A stretch of DNA of 64,000 bases from Hydrogenoanaerobacterium saccharovorans (GCF_003814745.1 NZ_RKRD01000004.1:62001-126000), one strand, 5' to 3'; counted from the stretch's first letter, positions 20,501 through 28,352 are shown. Numbers and translations: made by a program. Notes: a model not told the origin generated them from the sequence alone.

Positions 20501-22673
20501 CGATTTGGAAAGGGGGATGTGTATCAAATAGGTTTTCGTAGATACTGTTGTTAAAAAGATTACGGATTAACTTGTGTGTCCTGTTACCGTCTTGCATACG
20601 TGCCCATGCCGAAATTCTCTGTGCCATTGCCCAGCCTGTGGATACATCTTTGCGTAAGTTAAGAGATACTTCTGCTGCTTTCAACAGTTCGGGGGTTTCC
20701 ACGCTCACACTATCGCCCGGGTACAGCCCCAAAAGATGAGAAATATGCCTGTGGGTTCTTTCACCGCCCATGCTGCCAACAGCTGTTTCGTCAAACCATT
20801 CTTTGAGCTGCCCGTCTGTGCCGATTTCTTCTGTGCGTAGGTTATCCGCAATATTGCGCCACTGCGCCCGCAATTTTTCATCAACATCAAGTATTTCCGA
20901 AGCAGTGATGGTATCTTCGAGTAATTGTTTTACAAGAACATGCTCGTACACATTACCCAGCGTAAGCGGGCCGTGTTCTGGTGAATATGCAGGAGCAGAA
21001 TAATATTTACCGTCTTGGGGGTTTAAAATGAGATACTGTTGATAAAACCTTGCTTGTTCTCTCATAATAGGGTATATTGTTGAACGCAGATAGGCTTGGT
21101 CTTGTACATATTCGTAATGCTCCCATACGTTTTGAAGGATCCAGGGAACAGCCGCGGGAGACCATCCCCAGTCAAAATCCCAGCCTGGGCAAGTCCAGCC
21201 GAACGGGGTATTTTGCGTATTTGCGGTAAACCCGTTTGCGGGGTTTTCATCGGTACTCGTTATTCCCATATAGGTTTTGGCGGTTATGCGCCCCGGTACA
21301 CGCAGCGATTCCACATAATTGATGAGCGGAGTGGCGCATTCTGCCAAGTTGGTGCTGTAGACAGGCCAATAATTCATTTGCAGGTTGACATTAATATGAT
21401 AATCACTGGACCACTGCGGGTTATTGCTGTCATTCCAAACGCCCTGCAGGTTGGATGGAAGCGAACCGTCTCTTGAAGAACCGATTGTCATGTACCGTCC
21501 GTACTGAAACAGAAGAACTTCCAGTTCACGCGATGTTTTCCCCGCTTTGTATTCATCCAATAGTTTTTTTGTTGTCTTGCCCGAATGCTCATTGCCAAGA
21601 TTCAACGATACCCGCCCGAACAGCCCTTGATAATCCGATAAATGGTTTTCATAAAGTTCTTCGTATTCTTTTGCAGCAGCTTCCGTTATATGTTTTTCTA
21701 CCGGTGTGTGCGGGTCGATACCGCTGCGGTAAGTCGGATAGTTATTTTCGTAATCCGTTGCAGCGGACATTAATATCACAACCTCGTTTGCACCTGTCAC
21801 CGTCAGCTTGCTCCCGCTTACTTTCATCATTCCCCCGATGGGAATAACCTTCATTTGTGCTTCATAACGCAGCTGATTGTCCGATAGTCGCCCTTTTACA
21901 GTTACGGTATCACCTATTGCAGAGACGTTTGCGCCGTTCTGCGCAGAGGAGACTCCAATATCCATATTGAGTGCGCCTTCTTGGCTGGCTCTTTGCCGTA
22001 TAACCATGACATGGTCAGGATAACTCATAAAATACTCGCGGATATAACCTACGTTTTTGTATTCAAATGAGGTAGAGGCTGTACCAGTGTTCAGCTCCAA
22101 ATCACGAGCATAGCTTTGCACCTGAGATGCATCGAATGCTTCCCCATCAAATTTATGTGTGATATTTATCCAACCAAAATTTTGGTATGCTCCGTAGCCC
22201 GAACTGATGCCGGTTAACTGGTTGCGCATAGCGGCAGCGGCGCTTTGGTCGCCCTTAAGCAAATAAGATTGTATTTTTTTAAGTGCTTTGGATAGGTCTC
22301 CGTCTTTATTTCCACCTTTATAGTCAGGTCGGCTTGTGCTTGGGCCGCCGGTCCAAAGGGTTTTTTCGTTAAATTGTATGGTTTCGTCTTTTATCTGCCC
22401 CGCTAACATGGCACCCATATAACCATTGCCGATGGGTAAACAGGTTGTTTGCCATGTTTTGTTTGGGGTGACTTCAGTCGGTGTGTCATACCACAATCTG
22501 AGGTCACTCGCGGCGCGCTCCGCCTGAAAATTTGCAAACGAAGAGACAGCAGATGCCAAAGTAGGAAAAGAAAACACGGGAAAGATAAGTGCAAAAACCA
22601 ATACTAATGAATACAGCTTTTTTAATAACTTGCTTTTCATGTTGGCAGTACCAATTTTACTCGTCAGAACCAT
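17568..22673 (-). CDS. GH95 alpha-L-fucosidase, surface-anchored (1701 aa)
   Basis: I place the start at ATG 22673, because GGAGGA lies 7 bases before it; a TTG 15 bases further up overlaps that site. The signal peptide runs through KKLYSLVLVFALIFPVFSF. The GH95 N-terminal beta-sandwich begins at LRLWYDTP and includes LPIGNGYMGAML. The (alpha/alpha)6 catalytic domain has N428 and N430 (HINVNLQMNYWP), E566 (SPEHGP) and D725 (QIDGNFGYTAG), matching the known GH95 catalytic positions. After about 845 come Fn3, a galactose-binding-like domain, Big_2, a second such domain, a FIVAR repeat, two Fn3 domains, a charged linker and a transmembrane helix (LTKVILVLCLGGGLAAGAFL) with a basic tail. It removes alpha-1,2-fucose, such as from H antigen, and so exposes galactose for the neighbouring GH2 and GH110 enzymes. 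Confidence 0.93.
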   Translation of the reverse strand: MVLTSKIGTANMKSKLLKKLYSLVLVFALIFPVFSFPTLASAVSSFANFQAERAASDLRLWYDTPTEVTPNKTWQTTCLPIGNGYMGAMLAGQIKDETIQFNEKTLWTGGPSTSRPDYKGGNKDGDLSKALKKIQSYLLKGDQSAAAAMRNQLTGISSGYGAYQNFGWINITHKFDGEAFDASQVQSYARDLELNTGTASTSFEYKNVGYIREYFMSYPDHVMVIRQRASQEGALNMDIGVSSAQNGANVSAIGDTVTVKGRLSDNQLRYEAQMKVIPIGGMMKVSGSKLTVTGANEVVILMSAATDYENNYPTYRSGIDPHTPVEKHITEAAAKEYEELYENHLSDYQGLFGRVSLNLGNEHSGKTTKKLLDEYKAGKTSRELEVLLFQYGRYMTIGSSRDGSLPSNLQGVWNDSNNPQWSSDYHINVNLQMNYWPVYSTNLAECATPLINYVESLRVPGRITAKTYMGITSTDENPANGFTANTQNTPFGWTCPGWDFDWGWSPAAVPWILQNVWEHYEYVQDQAYLRSTIYPIMREQARFYQQYLILNPQDGKYYSAPAYSPEHGPLTLGNVYEHVLVKQLLEDTITASEILDVDEKLRAQWRNIADNLRTEEIGTDGQLKEWFDETAVGSMGGERTHRHISHLLGLYPGDSVSVETPELLKAAEVSLNLRKDVSTGWAMAQRISAWARMQDGNRTHKLIRNLFNNSIYENLFDTHPPFQIDGNFGYTAGVAEMLVQSNLGYIQPLPAIPDVWANGSVKGLVVRGNFEVAINWSDKIIDNMSLLSKKGGKCTLKYNQFSKGVAVTCDGEPVKVTAIDETKISFDTQAGKTYSISMTAPKPDDAPKNLQASRIGQNTAKISWSPVAGATYEVYRKDEDMEDYILLTQAPIADSVYEDTDVHDDIMSVYRVRALKSGAASAFTEDVELKKPETGLVDDRDERLQYTGNWGDWSDNAHHFGTVKFIEKSNRGDSVSLTFIGTGVAVFTPTNNNYSRMEVWIDGVQLGTFSMQGADEKRVKQFEKLDLPLGMHEIKLISTGDGDNGSNAKKVEFDAFEVFNSGDIKVDSVSVSSVTGATLLTNPDATMQMKAVIAPEDAENKSVNWSLEGDREVASISESGLLKAGTKNGTVTVTATSRDGSGNHGSIDITVMLDIDTQTTETIVDNKDLEQGVHFINSPNGQQWQEWSDGKHYNGSIHFIEGENAVDAKIVYTFMGTGIDIVTPLNDTFGSTIINIDGTDVATVELTKPNIPKEGYAQQTIYSKRELERGEHTITLTLIERNGKIKMEMDCFKIYDTVPGIDKTALGTTLQKAENELLKSGYYSPESFESFRQAVSDAVTIMNDLNVTEQDVLSKTEALQAAMDELVEVPDTLPPTKPVISISGLSKTTVRLHWKQCSDARGIAGYEVYKDGKKISGDTPIADSEKLSHYVRGLLPGRSYRFKVRALDVTNLYTDSEEIEITTVAIAQPNTVFINNITSDAARVNWEKSAGHVTEYAIYLNGLQVGVVNSETMSYDLTGLTPQTTYKAGVTALEGTLESLAKETEFTTIKKIVPDPEPDPKPDNGSGGSSNRSKRSNRTPYTSSVAEIEPETKENDTTANTTSKAVAQKANHNVQADKEVDILPDEKPVYNPKTELTEDKQPIQESEENVQQAEKPLQSNAEKENSGWSVLTKVILVLCLGGGLAAGAFLLYRLIKAKRPY

Positions 22674-22763
22674 TTTAAATTCCTCCAATAAATATTTGAT
22701 AATTCATATGATTTAAAAAGCCTGACAGTGAAAACAAAAGCTGAATGATTACATAATTATAAG

Positions 22764-22792
22764 AGAATATTATTTAATGTATGGCAGATCAA
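22764..22792 (-). promoter_or_regulatory. Candidate promoter of the GH95 gene
   Basis: On the minus strand TTGATC (22792-22787), 17 bases, TATTCT (22769-22764). This gives a leader of about 84 bases before the ATG at 22673. A TATAAT just downstream is an alternative -10. Confidence 0.5.
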
Positions 22793-22840
22793 AATTATCT
22801 TTGAAAGGAGATGAAAATTTTGCCTGTCAGCTCAATACAA

Positions 22841-23041
22841 TCATTTGCAATTTTCTTTTTTATCTTTCTGTAAAAAGGAAATTGCAAGTTTTTTTGTTTG
22901 GTATGTGCATTCTTGTTCTCTGTTTTTAGGGGACACTGTGAAAATTTTCTGTCCGCTGTTAATCAGCATAGGAAAGATTGCATTTATAAGGTTGAAATTT
23001 TTGATGCCTTTTTCAAAGATTTGATTAGAACGTCTGTTCAA
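22841..23041 (-). CDS. Possible small ORF, 66 aa, doubtful
   Basis: A TTG-initiated frame encodes a basic 66-residue peptide (NLINAIFPMLINSGQKIF, ending KKENCK). It begins inside the duplicated control region, just after the stop codon that interrupts the copied small ORF, and its ribosome binding site would be more than 15 bases away. It has no visible relation to the 54-aa ORF. It could be chance, or a reading frame created when the original small gene broke. I do not recognise it. Confidence 0.2.
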   Translation of the reverse strand: MNRRSNQIFEKGIKNFNLINAIFPMLINSGQKIFTVSPKNREQECTYQTKKLAISFLQKDKKENCK

Positions 23042-23198
23042 TTTTTGTTCACAATTTGTCCTCCTTTGCTTGTTTAATTACACAAAATACGAATTTTTTG
23101 TTTATTTTATTACAATATAGCATCGTATAATGTTTATGTCAATACTAACATGTAATACATTTTGCTTGTTAGATGTCGTAATGCATTGACACAAACAT
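23037..23198. repeat. Duplicated control region, copy 2
   Basis: It matches 17245-17405. It contains the ribosome binding site and start of the small ORF (GTG at about 23057, followed after four codons by TGA), the leftward promoter and the start of the divergent XRE promoter. In the frame of the small gene one reads MNKN, stop, TDVLIKSLKKASKISTL, stop: a decayed relative of MNKNKTATIKSAPEIGSL. Confidence 0.75.
23114..23142 (-). promoter_or_regulatory. Leftward sigma-A promoter, copy 2
   Basis: On the minus strand TTGACA (23142-23137), 17 bases, TATATT (23119-23114). It points toward the broken small ORF and, further on, the GH95 gene. Confidence 0.65.
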
Positions 23199-23214
23199 TG
23201 GTGTTTGTTACTAT
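23186..23214 (+). promoter_or_regulatory. XRE gene promoter with palindromic operator in the spacer
   Basis: TTGACA (23186-23191), 17-base spacer, TACTAT (23209-23214). The spacer contains almost all of a perfect 7-bp inverted repeat, ACAAACA-TTGG-TGTTTGT, at 23191-23208. A palindrome placed between -35 and -10 in front of an XRE gene is the usual layout for autorepression. Confidence 0.75.
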
Positions 23215-23239
23215 ATTAATTTAAGGAGGTGAAAAGATC

Positions 23240-23584
23240 ATGACGTTTTCTGAAAAGTTGAAACTCATAAGAAAAGCAAACAATTTAACGCAAGCCGACT
23301 TTGCAAATTACATCGGAATATCCAGAGGCAATTTGGCAAATATTGAACTTGGTAACGTTCAGCCAACGCAAGTTTTTATCAACTGCGTTTCGCTGATGTT
23401 TAACATTGATAAAAACTGGCTATTAGACGATAACAACAATGATTTAAGTGCTTTAAACGGGTCGACTAACATGCTTTCGCTGATTATGGAAAAATACGAA
23501 CAGCTTGATGATAAATACAAAAAGTTTGTAGAAACTCAGATAAACCAGCTGTTGGAAATGCAAGGCGATCATCGGGAAGAATAA
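23240..23584 (+). CDS. XRE-family helix-turn-helix transcriptional regulator (114 aa)
   Basis: Start ATG 23240 follows AAGGAGGTG with good spacing. Residues 1-60 form a Cro/CI-type HTH (LKLIRKANNLTQADFANYIG, then SRGNLANIELGN). A linker leads to a C-terminal amphipathic helix (LDDKYKKFVETQINQLLEMQ) that is probably for dimerisation. The length is typical of small single-HTH repressors. It is divergent from a leftward promoter and carries a palindrome in its own promoter. The leftward promoter is duplicated in front of the GH2 genes, so it may regulate the glycosidase island; that is inference. Confidence 0.88.
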   Translation: MTFSEKLKLIRKANNLTQADFANYIGISRGNLANIELGNVQPTQVFINCVSLMFNIDKNWLLDDNNNDLSALNGSTNMLSLIMEKYEQLDDKYKKFVETQINQLLEMQGDHREE

Positions 23585-23761
23585 CAGTTAGAACTGAATA
23601 CTTTACGTCACAGAATCCTTATAATCTACTTTTTTCTTTTGTTGTTTTATACATTTCAGAAATATAAGCAATTCAGTCTCAAACTATGCTGCAAAAATTT
23701 AAAATAAAAAAGACTGTTTATCGGGATAACCGATATCAGCCTTTAGAATTTTCACCTATAA

Positions 23762-23797
23762 AACAACCCTTTCAAGCATGTGCCTGAAAGGGTTGTT
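23762..23797. terminator. Bidirectional terminator between XRE gene and acyltransferase operon
   Basis: AACAACCCTTTCA pairs with TGAAAGGGTTGTT around an AGCATGTGCC loop. T-rich sequence follows on both strands, so it can serve the convergent XRE gene and the leftward operon ending at 23928. Confidence 0.75.
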
Positions 23798-23927
23798 CTT
23801 ATTACATTGTTTATTTTCTGTTTTTTGGTATCAATTCACCGTAACGTTATATTGTGTTAAATCTCTAAATAACCTTCAAATTATCTCCTGGTTTGCAAAC
23901 CGCAGACATGCTTTCGGCTTTCATTCC

Positions 23928-24941
23928 CTATTTTATTACCCTATTGGCAACAGCCCGCGCTGTAAAATATGCAAACATCTGAGAAGCTGCCCATACAACA
24001 AAAAACTGAACCGCCCCGTTTTTTAATATGGGTATTTGAAACACCGTTAACGCAGCAAGCAGCAACCCGTAAAAAAGCAGATGAGCCTCATACAACTTGG
24101 TGCTGTACAACCTTAAAAGGTTGCTGTTAAACTTTATTTTATAGGGCATTTTCAACAGGGTCAAAAACAGAAAAACAGTTGCCGGCACAAGAAAAACGGT
24201 CATATTGTAATCAACGGCTATTTGAAAACGGCGCAGAAAATAAATTTCCCCGCAGCCCGCCACAAGAGTTGCAACAAGCCAGACATAAGCCTTTTTCATC
24301 GTTTGCAGGCGTGTTCTCTTTGCAATTGCCACTCCAATTAAAACGAAAGGAACACCAAAGAACAATCCGTTTCGCGTTGTATAAAAAAGTTCCTGATAAA
24401 TTTTCATCGTGTCAGAAGCCCATTGGGGCAAAAAACGAAAAACGCCGTAATAGCCATCGCCAAGCAGCCCGATAAAATACAGGCAAGCTGCCACCAGGCA
24501 TGTCATTCGAATAGACAAGCGCTTTAATAAAAAATGCAGACAAACAATTGCAACTATCACAGCAGGAAAATACCACAAGTGGAGAAAGCTGCCTTGAACC
24601 AGTATATATTGCAGGTATTTTAATACTGCTGCTTTGCTGAATGTATTTGTGGCAATCATCTTGATAAGCTCAACAGGAATATAAACAAGCGACCCAATGA
24701 GATAGCTTTTACATAGCTTTTTGATATAATCAATCACTACCGTCCGGTTTTCAATGCCTTTCTGCGCAATAAAATATCCGGTACAGCAAAAGAAAAAGGG
24801 TACTGCCAGCCTTGCGATGCCCTGCACAAAGAAAAACACATACAAATTGTCAATCTTTGCGCTGCTTAATACATGGATTGCAATGACACAAACCGAAGCG
24901 ATATATTTTGCAAAATCAATGCTCTTAAGGTTGCTGCCGAT
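23928..24941 (-). CDS. Acyltransferase 3 family membrane protein, start codon unusual
   Basis: A polytopic membrane protein of the acyltransferase-3 family, which O-acylates sugars or lipids at the membrane. The first TTG in frame is at 24845 and would give 305 residues, but family-like sequence continues upstream in frame: SIDFAKYIASVCVIAIHVLS is the typical N-terminus with its conserved H. No ATG, GTG or TTG is available between 24845 and the in-frame stop at 24950. ATC at 24941 lies 9 bases after AAAGGATG, and ATT at 24920 is another possibility. I use 24941 (337 aa). It overlaps the 3' end of the upstream MprF-like gene and is the last gene of the operon. The acyl acceptor is unknown. Confidence 0.8.
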   Translation of the reverse strand: MGSNLKSIDFAKYIASVCVIAIHVLSSAKIDNLYVFFFVQGIARLAVPFFFCCTGYFIAQKGIENRTVVIDYIKKLCKSYLIGSLVYIPVELIKMIATNTFSKAAVLKYLQYILVQGSFLHLWYFPAVIVAIVCLHFLLKRLSIRMTCLVAACLYFIGLLGDGYYGVFRFLPQWASDTMKIYQELFYTTRNGLFFGVPFVLIGVAIAKRTRLQTMKKAYVWLVATLVAGCGEIYFLRRFQIAVDYNMTVFLVPATVFLFLTLLKMPYKIKFNSNLLRLYSTKLYEAHLLFYGLLLAALTVFQIPILKNGAVQFFVVWAASQMFAYFTARAVANRVIK

Positions 24942-25998
24942 AGTGCTTCACATCCTTTACAGAATCCTTGTTTTGCACCTGTCTTACAATCCATATCAAA
25001 ATCAGAAAAATGCCACAGAATGCGATCACTGCGTAAAACCCAATAACTCTGCTCAGCACCATAGCGGAGCCAATAATTCCCGACGGAAAAATCTCTTTGA
25101 AGTAAAGTAAGAAAGCACTTTCTCCAATTCCGGCGCCACCGGGGAACGGAAGTGCCGCACAAGAAACATAAAGCATCGACTGTAAAGCAAGCATTTCAAA
25201 AAATGATGCCTGTGACAGCCCAAAAGCCTTATAAATCCAAAACGGCGCGGAGTGCATGGCAATGATACGAAGCAGCATAATCAGCGAATTCAGCAGGTAT
25301 GTCCACTTATTTTGTTTTAAAATTTTTGCACCGGCTTGATACTGCTGTACACCTTGCAGTGCTTTGCTTTGAAAGTTTGCGCCTTTGTCTTTTCGAAAAA
25401 TACCTACAATTCTTGTTGCAAAAGATACCAATGTATAGCTGAATCTTTTTGAAAACATAGCCGTAAAAGTTAATGCAAGCAAAACAATATTCAGTATCAG
25501 ACCGAGCCAAAGAACAGGAATAAAGTTGCCCAGTGAACGATGAATAACAGAAAAGCACATACTATAACCCAAGATGCCCAACCCCGTGATAACAGCTTGG
25601 TAAGCGCCCAAATCCATAAGAAGAGTCAAGGTTCCTTTGGATGCCGGAATACGGTCTTTGCACATCAAGTAAAGCTGCATAGGCTGGCCGCCTGTTGCAG
25701 CCGGTGTAATTCCGCTGAAAAAATTGCCTGCAAAAGCATAGGTTAGGCACTTAAAATAGCCCTTATCTTCCCCTAGAAGGCGCAGATTGCGCTTGATATT
25801 AAAGGCTTCTGCGCAAACCATAAATGCTGCGGTTAATAGCCCAAAAACCAAGTATTGAATTTGTATTTTAGAAAGGACTGCACCTAATTGCCTCAACGAA
25901 ACCTTTGAAAAAACCATGCGGTAGGTAAAGTATATAACAAGGGCAAAAATGCCTCCGTTAAACAGTATTTTCTTAGTATAGGCAATCCACTGTTTCAA
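24925..25998 (-). CDS. MprF-type (UPF0104) membrane flippase-like protein
   Basis: A TTG start at 25998 follows GGAGG by 9 bases. The protein has 357 residues with about eight transmembrane segments and matches the lysylphosphatidylglycerol synthase/flippase membrane domain (UPF0104). Typical stretches are ITPAATGGQPMQLYLM and CAALPFPGGAGIGE. It has no soluble synthase domain, so lipid translocation is a better guess than lipid aminoacylation. The start overlaps the end of the deacetylase gene by 26 bases, which suggests coupled translation. In this operon it may move a glycolipid made by the GT28-like enzyme; that is inference. Confidence 0.87.
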   Translation of the reverse strand: MKQWIAYTKKILFNGGIFALVIYFTYRMVFSKVSLRQLGAVLSKIQIQYLVFGLLTAAFMVCAEAFNIKRNLRLLGEDKGYFKCLTYAFAGNFFSGITPAATGGQPMQLYLMCKDRIPASKGTLTLLMDLGAYQAVITGLGILGYSMCFSVIHRSLGNFIPVLWLGLILNIVLLALTFTAMFSKRFSYTLVSFATRIVGIFRKDKGANFQSKALQGVQQYQAGAKILKQNKWTYLLNSLIMLLRIIAMHSAPFWIYKAFGLSQASFFEMLALQSMLYVSCAALPFPGGAGIGESAFLLYFKEIFPSGIIGSAMVLSRVIGFYAVIAFCGIFLILIWIVRQVQNKDSVKDVKHYRQQP

Positions 25999-26680
25999 AA
26001 GTATAGCCCTCCTCTTTCCATTTCGGAATCATGTCTGCCAGCGCTTGAATGGTTTTGAGTGGAGCTTCGTTTTTTCCTCTGCCGTCGTGTAAACATATCA
26101 CGGCATTTCCATGCACCTTTTTGGTAAGCTTATCGCACAAAATTTCCGCTGTTGTATTTGCCTGCCAATCTTGTACGATTACATTCCAAAGCACGGTTTT
26201 TAGTTGATAAGCTTTGCATAGATACAACCCCAAAGGTCTGGCATGTCCCCAAGGCGGCCTGTAATAGGCAACCTCTATTCCCATATCGTCAAAGATTTTC
26301 ATACTCTTTTCAAAATCTTGTATTAACTGGTGCGGCAGCTGTAAAATCTGATTGCGGTGGTTATAGGAATGAAACCCCACCAGGTGCCCGTCCTTTTTCA
26401 TGCGCTGCAGCAGCTGTGGATATTCTTTTGCGGATGAGGCAAGTATAAAAAAAGAGGCTTTGATATTGTTTTTTTTCAGCAAATCCAACAGCATCGGCGT
26501 GTAAACAGGGTTTACACCGTCGTCAAAGGTAAGGTACAGTGTTTGCGAAGAACGAGGCAGCCTTTTGAATGGATTGGATGCTCTGAGCCATCCCGTAGTG
26601 AGTATGCCAAGCAAAAGATAGAGAAATACTGCGCAGAAAGGCAATACAATACAAATTCTAAATAGCATGTTCAATAACAT
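25973..26680 (-). CDS. Polysaccharide deacetylase (NodB homology, CE4), membrane-anchored
   Basis: Start ATG 26680 lies close behind GAGGAG. One N-terminal transmembrane helix (CIVLPFCAVFLYLLLGILTT) precedes a complete NodB domain: TLYLTFDDG (motif 1), HSYNHR (motif 2, metal-binding histidines), RPPWG (motif 3), VLWNVIVQDW (motif 4) and ICLHDG (motif 5). It should remove N-acetyl (or O-acetyl) groups from an extracellular sugar, with a divalent metal. It overlaps the glycosyltransferase gene upstream by 23 bases. Context suggests a glycolipid or cell wall glycan as substrate. Confidence 0.9.
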   Translation of the reverse strand: MLLNMLFRICIVLPFCAVFLYLLLGILTTGWLRASNPFKRLPRSSQTLYLTFDDGVNPVYTPMLLDLLKKNNIKASFFILASSAKEYPQLLQRMKKDGHLVGFHSYNHRNQILQLPHQLIQDFEKSMKIFDDMGIEVAYYRPPWGHARPLGLYLCKAYQLKTVLWNVIVQDWQANTTAEILCDKLTKKVHGNAVICLHDGRGKNEAPLKTIQALADMIPKWKEEGYTFETVDCLY

Positions 26681-27686
26681 ATTGCTCCTCCCCTTGCTGA
26701 GCCTGAAGTTCTTGCTTTATTTTTTTCATGTTCAATTGATAGCTATGGCGTTCATCGCCATCTTTTAATAAATTCACAACACAGGCTCCTGCCGACTCTC
26801 CCGACCGAACAACGGCACCAATCCCCTGCTTTTGGATGAACTCTGCGTTATCGAGTTCGTGCTTATAGGACGGAAAAACTGCAACACACGGGGTTTCTGC
26901 ATAGATGCTTTCAAACAGTGACACACCGCCCGGTTTCGAAACCAGTAAATCCGACTCTGCAAGGTAACGAGAAACTTCATTGGTAAAACCAAGCACGGTA
27001 ACAAACGGATATTTACGCTCCAGTTTTCGGTACAAGCTGCGGTTATTGCCCGCGATTACCGTAATGTTTATTTCAGGGTATTCACACAGTTCATCCAGAA
27101 GCTTATCCACCCATGGCAGAATACCAAGTCCGCCGCCCATGATGAGTATTTTATTCGATGACTTTGGTTTGTGGTTAATCTCGCGAAAAACTTTTTTTAC
27201 AGGGATGCCGTGGATATGAATTTTTTCTTTTGCAACTCCCATCTGAATCAGCTTTTGCGCTACATCCTGTGTTGCTGCAAAATACCCCTGCACGTGGGGG
27301 GCAATCCAGCCTGTGTGAACACCCAAATCGGTGATACATACATAAATAGGCACAGGCAAAGGGCCAAGCATTCGTGCACAAGCCGACCATGTGGTAAGGA
27401 TTACATCAGGCTGTATTTCTTTAAATGCTTTTTGAACCTGCTGCGATTGATTGCGTTCTTTTTTAGGATTTCGGCCAAACTCGTTTAAGAAATTGTAAAT
27501 GACCGAATGTCTGCAAATAATATGGTTAAATACACCGTAAATCCAACTTGAAAAAAAGGGGTATAACAGCTCCATAATATCGCTGACAATCACTTCGTAC
27601 CCTCGTGCTTTATATTCTTCTTCTATTGCTTTTGCGGCTGAAAAATGGCCCTGCCCAAACCGCGCCGTTACAATCCATACTTTCAT
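26658..27686 (-). CDS. MGDG-synthase/MurG-like glycosyltransferase (GT28 type)
   Basis: I choose ATG 27686, with AGGAG 7 bases upstream, giving 342 residues starting MKVWIVTARFGQGH. The frame is open for 50 more codons but these overlap the previous gene and look non-coding. The N-terminal domain resembles MGDG synthase (GHFSAAKAI, and a long helical FNHIICRHSVIYNFLNEFG). The C-terminal GT-B nucleotide-sugar domain has ILIMGGGLGILPW and KPGGVSLFESIYAETPCVAVF. Such enzymes transfer glucose or galactose to diacylglycerol on the inner face of the membrane (UgtP-like). The ribosome binding site overlaps the stop codon of the upstream gene. Confidence 0.87.
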   Translation of the reverse strand: MKVWIVTARFGQGHFSAAKAIEEEYKARGYEVIVSDIMELLYPFFSSWIYGVFNHIICRHSVIYNFLNEFGRNPKKERNQSQQVQKAFKEIQPDVILTTWSACARMLGPLPVPIYVCITDLGVHTGWIAPHVQGYFAATQDVAQKLIQMGVAKEKIHIHGIPVKKVFREINHKPKSSNKILIMGGGLGILPWVDKLLDELCEYPEINITVIAGNNRSLYRKLERKYPFVTVLGFTNEVSRYLAESDLLVSKPGGVSLFESIYAETPCVAVFPSYKHELDNAEFIQKQGIGAVVRSGESAGACVVNLLKDGDERHSYQLNMKKIKQELQAQQGEEQYVIEHAI

Positions 27687-27696
27687 TTTCAATCTC

Positions 27697-28242
27697 CTAT
27701 GCTGCGCAGTAATTTCCGATTTCTCCCTTGTAAACAACTTGTCCGGCACCCAAAGATAAAAAGTCGTGCGGGCGAACCAAGCTTTCATCCTTATCAAACA
27801 AATGAACGCCTGCTTGTTGCAGAAGTTCAGCAACAAATTGAGAGCAAAAATATTTGTTTTTCCGCTTGACGGGAATACCCAAATAGCAATACGCTAAACC
27901 AAGCAAGCTGTATTTATATTGGCCGCCTTGCTGCTTAAACTGTGCAAGGCATTCGCTTGTTTGCTGCCACTGTGCTTCTGTCACCGGTATTTGCAGTACT
28001 GCAACGTAAGAACCTTTGTGTTTGGCAAAAAATCCATCGCTTTTGCTTTCTCTTACAAAACCGGCACGGAATACATTATGAAGCTCTTTGCGTCCAAAAG
28101 AAAAGATATTTTCAAGGCTTTCATCCAATGAAATAGAGCAATGATTATAGCTTACTCCCAGCTTTTTTTGAATCAGCTTTCCTAACGCAGTGTCTGTTTT
28201 GGAAATAACAATATAAATAAATTTTTTGTCATAATTTGACAT
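27697..28242 (-). CDS. YiiX-like permuted papain-fold hydrolase (NlpC/P60 superfamily)
   Basis: Start ATG 28242 (AGGAG, 8-base spacing), 181 residues; an upstream in-frame ATG has no site. The likely catalytic histidine is in SYNHCSISLD near the N-terminus and the cysteine in YFCSQFVAELL near the C-terminus, the circularly permuted order seen in YiiX/YaeF-type amidases. No signal peptide is seen. It could hydrolyse an amide or ester bond of a lipid or peptide. It is the first gene of the leftward envelope operon, next to the CTTAAG boxes. Confidence 0.72.
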   Translation of the reverse strand: MSNYDKKFIYIVISKTDTALGKLIQKKLGVSYNHCSISLDESLENIFSFGRKELHNVFRAGFVRESKSDGFFAKHKGSYVAVLQIPVTEAQWQQTSECLAQFKQQGGQYKYSLLGLAYCYLGIPVKRKNKYFCSQFVAELLQQAGVHLFDKDESLVRPHDFLSLGAGQVVYKGEIGNYCAA

Positions 28243-28314
28243 TTTTAATTCTCCTTGTTTACACTTTGAAAAATACATCACACGGATTTTATGTTTTTAG
28301 ATTATAACAATAGT

Positions 28315-28352
28315 CTTAAGGCAATGTTTTTTGAAACTTAAGATTTCTTAAG
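28315..28352 (-). promoter_or_regulatory. Three CTTAAG boxes, candidate response-regulator site (left set)
   Basis: CTTAAG occurs at 28315, 28337 and 28347: from the leftward gene the spacing is 22 then 10 bases. On the minus strand the proximal box is followed after 8 bases by a perfect TATAAT, so the boxes occupy the -35 area of the leftward operon. They also lie between this operon and the response-regulator gene. Confidence 0.7.

Noticed and set aside
24924..24929. Single CTTAAG at the end of the MprF-like gene and another near 6666
   Set aside because: They are isolated, inside coding sequence and without the 10/22 spacing, so chance is the simplest explanation.
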